Source: an uncultured Deferribacteraceae bacterium (lineage in GTDB: Bacteria; Chrysiogenota; Deferribacteres; Deferribacterales; Mucispirillaceae). From it: a DNA stretch of 53,996 bases. A program made the position numbers and the translations under genes. A model generated the notes under the pieces. It did not search any database, had not been told where the DNA came from, and saw only the letters and a program-made list of their open reading frames with translations. The stretch is from positions 1-53,996 of the forward strand of contig CAMRDM010000003.1 of the NCBI GenBank assembly GCA_947041225.1. Reading direction: 5' to 3'. Position 1 is the stretch's first letter, and each line of letters begins with the position of its first letter. Shown here in pieces: positions 43,853-51,953 of this stretch.

Positions 43853-46273
43853 TTAGCTAAATGTTTTCTTATTCATTTCTGTTCTTGTAACAAGATATCT
43901 ACCATCAATTTTTTTAGGTCCACTAACTTTAGTTATTTTAACAGCTGAAACTTTATAATCAGGTTCAGCAGATGTAGGATCTACAATATCTGAACAGATA
44001 AAGTTTACCATACGATCAGCTTTTTGATCGTGCATAGGAACAAATATTACACCTTCTAAAGTGTTGTTCACAATTTTTGCAGGTAAGATATTTGATCCTC
44101 TAATAGATTCAACTTTAACTATATCACCGTTTTTAATTTTAAGTCTGTTAGCATCTTTCTCATTTATCTCTACAAATGAGTGAGGATGAGCTGCTGCAGT
44201 TTCAGGTATACGCATAGTCATAGAACCTGTATGCCACTGTTCAAGCACCCGTCCAGTAGTCATTATAAACGGATAAGCTGGAGAAGTTTGTTCGCTATTA
44301 TCAGGATCATCTCTCAAGAAGATATTAGCTTTACCGTGCGGTCTTGCATAGAAGAATTCTTTAGCATCAGCAGGTATAGTATATCCGTATCTTTTAGGAT
44401 TATCAAATATAGGATCCATTCCTCTAACATAACGTTTGTAAGTGCCAGGACTTTTCTCATCAGGACAAGGCCACTGAACACCAACAGTAGATTTTTTAAG
44501 TCTGCTATAAGTTGCACCTTTTAAAGTTTTTTCAGTATTGGCAGTACACCCGATATAATCGTTCCAAGCAAGCTCGTTCATTCTATCGATATTTGTTTCA
44601 TTAGCCCAACCGATAAGTTTAGTTAAGCCCATTCTTTTAGCTATCTGTGCAGCGATCCATATATCAGCTTTAGCCTCACCTGGAGCATTAACAGCTTTTT
44701 CAGTTAAGAAAGATCTTCTTTCAGAACAGCCAAATACTCCACCTTTCTCATATATGAAAGCAGCAGGAAGTACAACGCTTGCACATTGTGCTGTTCTTGT
44801 AGGAAATATATCAATAACAACTGTAAACGCATCTTGCATTCCACCGATAAATTTATTTACATTCGGTAAAGTTTGTGCAGGGTTAGTCGTTGACATAATA
44901 ACAGCTTTAACAGGTTTAGTTTTATCTTTTTCACCACCAAGTGAGCTAAACAATTTTACAGCGTGCATTCCAGGTTTAGGATTGATAGCTTTAGATGGGT
45001 TGATAGAGTATTTTGCAACACCCCAATAACCTTGAACAAACTCTCTCCATTTCTGGTTAGCAACAGGTCTAGCACCGGGAAGTAGATGAGCTAATGAACC
45101 AGTTTCTCTAACACCACCACAAGCGTTTGGTTGTCCAGTAAGAGAGAATGCGTCAGCTCCAGGCTTACCATAGTTACCAGTAATAACATGAAGGTTGTGA
45201 ATAAGGTTATTTGCCCATACACCGTTAGCACGTTGGTTAAGTCCCATGCACCACATAGATAATGTAGCTTTTGATTTAGCGAACATTTTAGCAGCAGCTT
45301 TTACATCAGCTGCAGGACAACCAGTTTTCTTTTCAACATATTGAGGAGTATATTTTTCAAGATGTTTAACATAATCAGCCCATGATAACTCTTTAGATCC
45401 GTCACCGATAGTAACTCTTCCTAAAGTTTTAACATAATTTTTATCATGCCAATTATTTTTAATAATCTCTCTAGCCATACCGTTGAATATTGCAAGATCT
45501 GTTCCGGGTAGAGAAGGCATCCATAGATCAGCAACAGCTGATGTTAATGTTTTTCTAGGTTCGCAGACGATAATTTTTACATTTGGATTATCTTTTTTAT
45601 GCCTAGCAACTCTTCTAAATAAAATAGGGTGAGCTTCAGATAGGTTTGATCCTACAAGAAAGATAGTTTCAGATTTTTCAATATCAGCGTAAGCACCAGC
45701 AGGCTCATCAGATCCAAGTGAAGACATATAACCTGCAACTGCAGATGCCATACATAGACGAGGATTACCGTCTACCATATTAGATCCAAATCCACCTTTC
45801 CATAATTTATTGAAGGTGTAACTTTCTTCAGTTGTACACTGTCCTGATCCGTAATATGCAACAGAGTCGTAACCGTATTTTTTATGATACTCTTTAAATT
45901 TTTTCTCTATTAAGGTTAATGCTTGATCCCATGATGCAGGACGTAGAACACCTTTACCATCACGAATAAGAGGTTTAGTTAATCTATCAGGGTGATGCGC
46001 AACTTTCCAGATATTCATTCCTTTAACACATAGATAACCTCTAGTGTTAGTTAGAGACTCAACATTACCTTTCATAGCAACTAATCTATTTCCTTTAACA
46101 CCAACATAAACAGAGCATCCTGTTCCACAAAGACGACAAACTCCTTTGACCCATCTTTCAACAACAACCTCTTGAGATTGAGCTACTGCGTTACTAGTTG
46201 TTGATATCCCAGCGGCTACGGCTGCTGATGCAGCTAATGTAGATTTAATAAAATTTCTTCTCGACATTTCCAT
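43853..46273 (-). CDS. napA: periplasmic nitrate reductase catalytic subunit NapA
   Basis: This 806-residue molybdoenzyme reduces nitrate to nitrite in the periplasm. A Tat signal (MSRRNFIKSTLAA) starts the protein, and cleavage is likely near AVAQS. CRLCGTGC with C46, C49, C53 and LCVKG (C82) hold the [4Fe-4S] cluster. C174 in GNPRLCMASAVAGY is the molybdenum ligand, as in NapA and not in formate dehydrogenases with Sec. GLNQRANGVWANNLIHNLHVITGNYGKPG is typical NapA (in parts). It is between the sizes of Desulfovibrio monomeric NapA (about 755) and E. coli NapA (828). GGAGGAATAATAT is its ribosome site. A tetraheme cytochrome gene lies just upstream; no napB or napC is seen. Confidence 0.95.
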   Translation of the reverse strand: MEMSRRNFIKSTLAASAAVAAGISTTSNAVAQSQEVVVERWVKGVCRLCGTGCSVYVGVKGNRLVAMKGNVESLTNTRGYLCVKGMNIWKVAHHPDRLTKPLIRDGKGVLRPASWDQALTLIEKKFKEYHKKYGYDSVAYYGSGQCTTEESYTFNKLWKGGFGSNMVDGNPRLCMASAVAGYMSSLGSDEPAGAYADIEKSETIFLVGSNLSEAHPILFRRVARHKKDNPNVKIIVCEPRKTLTSAVADLWMPSLPGTDLAIFNGMAREIIKNNWHDKNYVKTLGRVTIGDGSKELSWADYVKHLEKYTPQYVEKKTGCPAADVKAAAKMFAKSKATLSMWCMGLNQRANGVWANNLIHNLHVITGNYGKPGADAFSLTGQPNACGGVRETGSLAHLLPGARPVANQKWREFVQGYWGVAKYSINPSKAINPKPGMHAVKLFSSLGGEKDKTKPVKAVIMSTTNPAQTLPNVNKFIGGMQDAFTVVIDIFPTRTAQCASVVLPAAFIYEKGGVFGCSERRSFLTEKAVNAPGEAKADIWIAAQIAKRMGLTKLIGWANETNIDRMNELAWNDYIGCTANTEKTLKGATYSRLKKSTVGVQWPCPDEKSPGTYKRYVRGMDPIFDNPKRYGYTIPADAKEFFYARPHGKANIFLRDDPDNSEQTSPAYPFIMTTGRVLEQWHTGSMTMRIPETAAAHPHSFVEINEKDANRLKIKNGDIVKVESIRGSNILPAKIVNNTLEGVIFVPMHDQKADRMVNFICSDIVDPTSAEPDYKVSAVKITKVSGPKKIDGRYLVTRTEMNKKTFS

Positions 46274-46346
46274 ATATTATTCCTCCTTTTATTTTTAAAC
46301 TATTATGAACTTGATATTACAATTTAAGATTTAGTAAAATGTAAAA

Positions 46347-46733
46347 TCAATCGTGTGGAGACTTAAAACCTTTTAGAGGTCTAAATGTATGTACTTGATG
46401 ACATGATGCACATGTTTCAGCAGTTTTCATAGAGTCAACTTCGATAGAGTGGCAAGAAGCACAAGTTGATATAGTTGATTTCGGTTTAAATGTTGATTCT
46501 TCTCCATGGCAAGTTATACAAGAAACGCCATTTAGTTTGTGTAGAGAAGTATCCCATTGTGTGTATGCGTCAGATGAAGCTTGTAGTTCATCTGTTGATC
46601 CTTTCTCATGACAAGTTGCACAGCTTTTATCATTAATCGGTACAGGGTGCTCGTTTTTTTCAATAGCATTTACAGACACTGCAAAGATAGTTACCACAAC
46701 AAGTATAGTTGCTGAAAGAAAGAATTGTTTCAT
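46347..46733 (-). CDS. periplasmic tetraheme cytochrome c, NapM-like
   Basis: This 128-residue protein has a signal peptide (residues about 1-23, cleavage near VNAIE). It then carries four CxxCH heme motifs: CATCH (38-42), CITCH (72-76), CASCH (91-95) and CASCH (108-112), with extra histidines that could serve as sixth ligands. It lies 73 bp upstream of napA on the same strand. Some deltaproteobacterial nap operons contain a small tetraheme cytochrome, NapM, thought to feed NapA. This gene fills that place where NapB and NapC are missing. The name NapM is by context and heme count. The divergent octaheme reductase gene starts 318 bp away, so it could equally serve that enzyme. Confidence 0.8.
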   Translation of the reverse strand: MKQFFLSATILVVVTIFAVSVNAIEKNEHPVPINDKSCATCHEKGSTDELQASSDAYTQWDTSLHKLNGVSCITCHGEESTFKPKSTISTCASCHSIEVDSMKTAETCASCHQVHTFRPLKGFKSPHD

Positions 46734-46870
46734 TTTTCACCTCAAGGTTTAAGATATAAATCTTAATACTTTTTATTTTTTTAAACACAGAGAAAATATT
46801 AATATCCTTACTATAATAATATTTCATTTACTATAATATGCTGTTGTTGTAATAAAGAGTAGTTAAAAAC

Positions 46871-46899
46871 TGTAAAGTTGTCACACAGTTTTCTTTACA
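46871..46899. promoter_or_regulatory. inverted repeat in the divergent nap/nitrite reductase control region
   Basis: TGTAAAG (46871-46877) and CTTTACA (46893-46899) form a 7-bp inverted repeat with a 15-bp centre. A TATAAT at 46930-46935 lies downstream on the plus strand, pointing to the octaheme reductase. The rest of the 318-bp region (46734-47051) between the divergent genes shows no ORF. The repeat is a candidate operator for coordinate control, though I do not recognise the regulator. Confidence 0.35.
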
Positions 46900-47051
46900 A
46901 ACTTTACTACAAATTTACTTTATTATCTATATAATACGGAATGTGAGTGAATATCTATCTAAATTAGTTGGTTTAAGTATAGCAATATTTTACTTATAAA
47001 GTAAGGCGTAAGTGTTTCATATATTTTATTAATAAGTGGGGGTACTTTATT

Positions 47052-48803
47052 ATGAAGATAAAATTGAAGTTTTTTGTTATACCTTTTGTATTGGTAGTTT
47101 TCTTTGCAATCGGTAACGCATTTTCAGTAACAGATTCTGTGGCAGAGGTTAAGAATTTAACTGCTAAGAATGTAGAACCTGAAACGTGTTATTCTTGTCA
47201 TGGAACAGTTGAAATGTTACATACTAGAGGTGAACATACATCAGTTAGTTGTGTTAGTTGCCATGAAATACCAGTACAACATTTAACAGAACCAACCATA
47301 GATACAAGACCATCAACTCGTGTAGATTGGGATGCTTGTGGACAGTGTCATGAGGCACAGTTAGATTCATTCATGCAATTAGATACACATCGTCCTGCAA
47401 GAAACGAGAAATCAAACGAAGGCGGACGAGCACCAAATCCTGCATGGGATAAACTTATGGCACCACATGGATTTACGAAAGAACATGGAGTAACCAGATC
47501 ACACTCTGTAATGTTAGTGGATCAGTTTGTTGTCGATCGTGCATTCGGAGGAAGATTTCAACCGATTAACGGATGGAACTATATATTTGAAACAGGTAAA
47601 GTATGGGATATTCTAGAAGATACTCATCCTGAAGAGCCTAATCAGAAAGCATTTATGCGTCAAACGGCTACTGCGAATAATCCAGTTTGTATGAGTTGTA
47701 AGACATTTGATCATATATTAGATTGGGCATATATGGGTGAGCCTGGAACAGATCCTGATCCTGCACGTAACCCTAAATGGTCAAGAAAATCAAATTCAGT
47801 TGAGATGGCTCAATCTATGGATCACGCACTTAACTGCTTTACATGTCATGATCCTCACTCTGCTGAACCAAGAGTTGTTAGAGATGCGTTAATTGATGCA
47901 ATGATTAATCCTGAATGGTCAGATAACCTTATTCAACAAGATAAAGATAAGCCAGAGATAGAAGTTCTTACTATGGGTCTACGTGGATTTGATAGAAAAA
48001 TAGCTATATTTAAAGATCCAACAGATCCGAAAGTATCTTTACTTCAGTGTGCTCAGTGTCACGTTGAGTATAACTGTAATCCAGGATCCGACCCTAATAG
48101 CGGTCAGAAAATAGGGTTTGAGAATGCTATAACTAATCACTTTCCTATGAAAGATCCTCTAAAATTATATGATCACTACTTTAGTAAAGTTAATTTCCAA
48201 GATTTTAGCAATAGATTTTCAGGAGCACCTTTATGGAAAGGACAACACCCTGAGTCTGAGTCATATTATATGTCTAAGCACTCACTTGCAGGAGTAAAAT
48301 GTTCTTCGTGTCACTTCGGTGAAACGGTTAAAAAGGGTGGTAAAAAGTTTACATCGCATTTTGCTCAAACTCCAAGAGTTAAGTTAGATCAAACTTGTTT
48401 AACTTCTAACTGTCACGGTAAAGGAGCAGATAAAAAATGGGATACAACTAAATACTCTGCTGACTATATTGAGCTTTCAACAAACTGGAGTAAAGAAGAA
48501 GCTGTTTATGCGATAGACTCAATCAAATCTTACACTAAAGGTAGAATGAGAAAAGCAGAGTTCTGGTTGACAGAGTTAACAGATGCAATACGAGATGCTC
48601 AGATGATGGGTATTAATAAAAAGTATATTATGGAAGCTCAAAAAGCACAATCTGAAGCTCATATACTTTGGGAGTACTGGACTGCTGAGAACTCTGATGG
48701 ATTTCATAACCCAGCACTTGCTAGAGAGTCGTTAACTAAATCGATAGATATATCTATGAAAGGGTACGGCGACTTAGAAAAAGTATTATATAAAAAAAAG
48801 TAA
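47052..48803 (+). CDS. octaheme cytochrome c, probable ammonia-forming nitrite reductase (ONR/TvNiR type)
   Basis: This 583-residue periplasmic protein has a signal peptide (to about residue 24) and eight heme motifs. These are CYSCH (46), CVSCH (67), CGQCH (96), CMSCK (213), CFTCH (262), CAQCH (333), CSSCH (417) and the unusual CX4CH (CLTSNCH, 449). Heme 4 with lysine in place of histidine is the catalytic heme in octaheme nitrite reductases; hemes 4-8 correspond to the five of NrfA. Tyr340 and Cys342 (EYNC) match the cross-linked Tyr-x-Cys pair of the Thioalkalivibrio enzyme, and GQHPES holds the active-site His399. It should reduce nitrite, and perhaps hydroxylamine or sulfite, to ammonia or sulfide. 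No nrfH is next to it. A good terminator and the ResB/CcsA genes follow. Confidence 0.85.
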   Translation: MKIKLKFFVIPFVLVVFFAIGNAFSVTDSVAEVKNLTAKNVEPETCYSCHGTVEMLHTRGEHTSVSCVSCHEIPVQHLTEPTIDTRPSTRVDWDACGQCHEAQLDSFMQLDTHRPARNEKSNEGGRAPNPAWDKLMAPHGFTKEHGVTRSHSVMLVDQFVVDRAFGGRFQPINGWNYIFETGKVWDILEDTHPEEPNQKAFMRQTATANNPVCMSCKTFDHILDWAYMGEPGTDPDPARNPKWSRKSNSVEMAQSMDHALNCFTCHDPHSAEPRVVRDALIDAMINPEWSDNLIQQDKDKPEIEVLTMGLRGFDRKIAIFKDPTDPKVSLLQCAQCHVEYNCNPGSDPNSGQKIGFENAITNHFPMKDPLKLYDHYFSKVNFQDFSNRFSGAPLWKGQHPESESYYMSKHSLAGVKCSSCHFGETVKKGGKKFTSHFAQTPRVKLDQTCLTSNCHGKGADKKWDTTKYSADYIELSTNWSKEEAVYAIDSIKSYTKGRMRKAEFWLTELTDAIRDAQMMGINKKYIMEAQKAQSEAHILWEYWTAENSDGFHNPALARESLTKSIDISMKGYGDLEKVLYKKK

Positions 48804-48859
48804 ATAGTTTTTAGTAGTAGTAATTGTCATAGTTATACTGCAGTAGAACCAAACCTAGT

Positions 48860-48890
48860 GGGCTGTCATTTTTGGCAGCCCTGTTTATTT
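48860..48890 (+). terminator. intrinsic terminator after the octaheme reductase gene
   Basis: GGGCTGTC (48860-48867) pairs with GGCAGCCC (48874-48881), eight pairs including one G-T, followed by TGTTTATTTG. It lies about 57 bp after the stop codon and separates the reductase from the cytochrome assembly genes. The G+C-rich stem stands out in this AT-rich DNA. Confidence 0.75.
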
Positions 48891-49108
48891 GTCAACTTCT
48901 GTGATTTAGAAAGTTTTGAAAAGTTAGATTATTTAGATAATTTAGATAGTTATTATTGTTTTAGTAGTTTATGTTATTTTGTTGATAAGTATTTTTGTAA
49001 TAGTTTCTATTACTATTAATAACGCTATCAATTTTATTGAAGTATTGATATATTGAGATTGATGTTGGAGTGATATTGAAATCTCATCAATTATATATAG
49101 GAGATTTA
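48891..49108. other. leader region of the cytochrome c assembly genes
   Basis: This is AT-rich non-coding DNA between the octaheme reductase terminator and the resB start. I see no gene or clear promoter box. A GTG at 49070 is in frame with resB but has no advantage over the ATG at 49109. Confidence 0.4.
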
Positions 49109-50467
49109 ATGAAAATAAAGTTATACAAGTTTTTCTCATTTCTTAGTTCGTCAAAGTTTGCGATGATTATATCTGCGGTTATTCTTATTTTAGCGGTAGC
49201 TGGATCGCTTATACCTAAGGTTGATGAGTCTACATTCTCATCGAAGCAGGTATCGGATATAGTTTTCGCTTTAGGTTTAGATAATATTTATACATCTGTG
49301 ATATTCATATCACTCATTGTATTGTTTGCATTAAACCTAATATTGTGTACATTGAAATTAATTATTTTTGATATAAATAAGTTATCAGATATTAGTAATA
49401 TAAACTTTAAAGAGCATGGTAGGGTTGCGATTAAGCATGCTGAAGTTATATCTTTTTTAGAGGTTTGCAAGTTTGATATCAAGCAAGAGGGTGATGTGAT
49501 TACTGCATCAAAAAACTCATTTGGAAAGTACACAGTTATTATAATTCACACAGGTATTTTGATTATATTACTAGGTGCATTAATCGGTTATATTTTTGGA
49601 TTTAAAGGTTATATAAATATCCTTGAAGGAAGTTCAGATAACGTAGCTGTATTAAGTACAGGTGAGTTTGTTCCGTTAGGGTTTGATATAAAGGTTAATC
49701 GTTTCGATGTTAAATATTACGATAACACAACACGTCCATCTGCATTTGTTTCAGATTTAACGATCACTAAAGAGAGTAGTGTTGTTGATAATAAGAGTAA
49801 CGATAATCAATCGTTCAATTATATATTAAATGTAAACTCACCTCTTGAGTACGAGGGTATATATATCTATCAACATAGCTACGGTTTTTATTTAAATAAA
49901 AAAGATGCTAAATTTTTATTTGATGTAGAGATAGATAATATAAGTAAAAAGTATGAAGTAAGATACGGTGAAAGTTTTAAAATTAAGGATAATTTATTCG
50001 GTAAGATAACTGATTTTGCACCAGCACTTGCAGTTAGTGATGATGGTAAATTTTCAACTATGTCTGATGAGATGGTAAATCCTGCGATACTGTTAGAAGC
50101 GTATACAATGGAAGGAGAACCAGTTGTTAGATCGTGGTTATTAAGTAAGCAGAAAGCATCAGGTGATTTCACAGAAGATTACGGATTTAAGATGACGTTT
50201 GATAAACTATACGGCGTACAATATACAGGTTTATCTATTAAAAAAGATCCGGGTACAGCTGTTGTTTATCTAGGTTTTTTAATTATTTCAATAGCGTTAA
50301 TATTAACATATTTAATTAACTACACGATTATATTTATCCATCTAACAAAAGATGAAGAGACAGGCGAGATGATATTTTATAAAGTATTTAAACAACGTAG
50401 ATTTGGCAGAAGTGTACCTGCACAGATGTTTTATAAGTTAATAGATAAAGATGAAAAAGATATATAG
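49109..50467 (+). CDS. ResB-like cytochrome c biogenesis protein
   Basis: The start at ATG 49109 (452 residues) follows ATAGGAG by five bases. The protein has the ResB/Ccs1 layout: a first helix after FLSSSKFAMIISAVILILAVAGSLIP, a second near FISLIVLFALNLILCTL, and a third near VIIIHTGILIILLGALIGYIF. A large periplasmic domain and a final helix (TAVVYLGFLIISIALILTYL) follow. Together with CcsA it forms the system II machine that carries heme across the membrane and attaches it to apocytochromes. The ccsA gene starts 9 bp later. The many c hemes encoded upstream explain the location. Thiol-reducing partners (CcdA, ResA) are not in this window. Confidence 0.88.
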   Translation: MKIKLYKFFSFLSSSKFAMIISAVILILAVAGSLIPKVDESTFSSKQVSDIVFALGLDNIYTSVIFISLIVLFALNLILCTLKLIIFDINKLSDISNINFKEHGRVAIKHAEVISFLEVCKFDIKQEGDVITASKNSFGKYTVIIIHTGILIILLGALIGYIFGFKGYINILEGSSDNVAVLSTGEFVPLGFDIKVNRFDVKYYDNTTRPSAFVSDLTITKESSVVDNKSNDNQSFNYILNVNSPLEYEGIYIYQHSYGFYLNKKDAKFLFDVEIDNISKKYEVRYGESFKIKDNLFGKITDFAPALAVSDDGKFSTMSDEMVNPAILLEAYTMEGEPVVRSWLLSKQKASGDFTEDYGFKMTFDKLYGVQYTGLSIKKDPGTAVVYLGFLIISIALILTYLINYTIIFIHLTKDEETGEMIFYKVFKQRRFGRSVPAQMFYKLIDKDEKDI

Positions 50468-50476
50468 GTGTAATTA

Positions 50477-51490
50477 ATGAATGATCAGATATTTTTACAG
50501 CTATCAGGTTTTATATACCTTTTAGCTATGGTGTTTTATATGTCGAGTGCTATTTTTAAGAGTACAAAAATAGGCTATTTTGCAACGACGTTATCGGTTA
50601 TCGGTGTTGTATTAGGACTTTGTGCGTTTGTAATTAGGATTGTATTATTGTATAAGGTATCGGGATCGATGTTAGACTCTATTCCTATAGCGAATTTATA
50701 TGAGTCGTTACAATTTTTTGCACTTCTATTAATGGTTATATATTTAGTATTTGAGTTTGCAACAAAGATTAAAGTGTTAGGTATTTTTTCAACGTGTGTT
50801 GCTGGTATATTAATAATTTTAATAAGTTCAATTAATGCACCAGCAGATGTTAAACCGTTAATACCAGTACTTCAAAGTAATTGGTTGATAGCACATGTTT
50901 TGTTATCATTTATAGCGTATGTATTTTTCACGTTGTCGGCTATTGCTGCGATATTTTATTTTATATTAGTATCAAAAGGCAGACAAGATCCTAAATATTC
51001 TTTATGGGTAACGACGGTATCTATTTTAGTAACGTTACTGTTATCGTTAATAATTCATCTGTTATTTAAGCAGATGATATTTATCTCTATTTGCATAGTA
51101 TTGTTTATAGTTATTTTTACGAGTTTATTTTATTATGGAAACAACATTCCATTTTATTTTTCAGCATTCAGTAAAGATATAAATAAGTTAGATAGATATA
51201 TTTATAATTTCACAGTATTAGGCTTTATAATTTTCACAATAGGTGGATTAATTTTTGGAGCAATATGGGCAGAAAATTCGTGGGGTAGATATTGGTCTTG
51301 GGATCCGAAAGAGACATGGGCATTTATCACATGGTTAGTCTATGCGTTTTATCTTCATGCGAGATTATATAAACGTTTCGATAGATCAGCAGTAAATGCG
51401 ATTGCGATATTAGGATTTATAGTAACGATTTTTACATTCTTAGGTGTAAACTTATTACTTTCAGGACTTCACTCATACGGTTCAAATTAA
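50477..51490 (+). CDS. ccsA: CcsA/CcsB-family cytochrome c assembly protein (heme handling)
   Basis: This 337-residue membrane protein has about eight spans and the WWD heme-binding motif in WGRYWSWDPKETWAFITWL. Conserved histidines include those in WLIAHVLLSFIAY and FYLHARLYK, which bind heme in this family. VANLYESLQFF-like PIANLYESL near residue 70 is typical of CcsA. It pairs with the ResB-like protein to deliver and ligate heme to cytochromes c. It is 9 bp after resB and is the last gene of this short operon, followed by a terminator at 51580-51645. The two proteins act as the synthase for NapM-like, octaheme and sensor-kinase heme domains. Confidence 0.92.
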   Translation: MNDQIFLQLSGFIYLLAMVFYMSSAIFKSTKIGYFATTLSVIGVVLGLCAFVIRIVLLYKVSGSMLDSIPIANLYESLQFFALLLMVIYLVFEFATKIKVLGIFSTCVAGILIILISSINAPADVKPLIPVLQSNWLIAHVLLSFIAYVFFTLSAIAAIFYFILVSKGRQDPKYSLWVTTVSILVTLLLSLIIHLLFKQMIFISICIVLFIVIFTSLFYYGNNIPFYFSAFSKDINKLDRYIYNFTVLGFIIFTIGGLIFGAIWAENSWGRYWSWDPKETWAFITWLVYAFYLHARLYKRFDRSAVNAIAILGFIVTIFTFLGVNLLLSGLHSYGSN

Positions 51491-51579
51491 GGTTTGAATG
51501 AATAGTAATTTAATTTTTTTATTAAATTTCAGATCAGATAGTTTTATAAATTAATTATAAATCAGATGTTTTTTATATT

Positions 51580-51645
51580 AGGGCTTAGAGTATTATAGTA
51601 CTTACTAAACAGTAATTACTATAGTACCTAGCCCTTTTTTATTTT
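51580..51645 (+). terminator. long terminator hairpin after ccsA
   Basis: AGGGCT (51580-51585) pairs with AGCCCT (51630-51635 region), and the inner arms TATTATAGTAC and ACTATAGTAC extend the stem. A run of six T residues and more T-rich DNA follow. It lies 90 bp after the ccsA stop. The rest of the 463-bp gap to the next gene (51491-51953) is AT-rich with no visible ORF. Confidence 0.7.
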
Positions 51646-51953
51646 ATTAATATCTATATAGTCATATAATTAATAACACAATGTTTATTGACATTTAAAT
51701 AATATAATGTTATTTTCTTAAATAAACATATATTCTTATTTAAATGATTAGTAATTTATTTAAATATAAGATTTAACTTACGATGATATAGATATGTTTT
51801 ATGGTGTGTTTTATAAATATGAATATCCTTTACATATAGGTTTCAATAAATGCAGTAGTTCTTATTTAAGTCATCATGTTTTAGGTTAGTAGTAATTAGG
51901 TATATGTGTATGATACAAGATTTACAAAATAATATTTCAAGGGGATATGTCAA

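Noticed and set aside
47052..48803. Reading the octaheme protein as a hydroxylamine oxidoreductase or a pentaheme NrfA
   Set aside because: HAO has a CxxCH catalytic heme with a cross-linked Tyr near its end, while NrfA has five hemes; here eight hemes with CxxCK in fourth place fit ONR.
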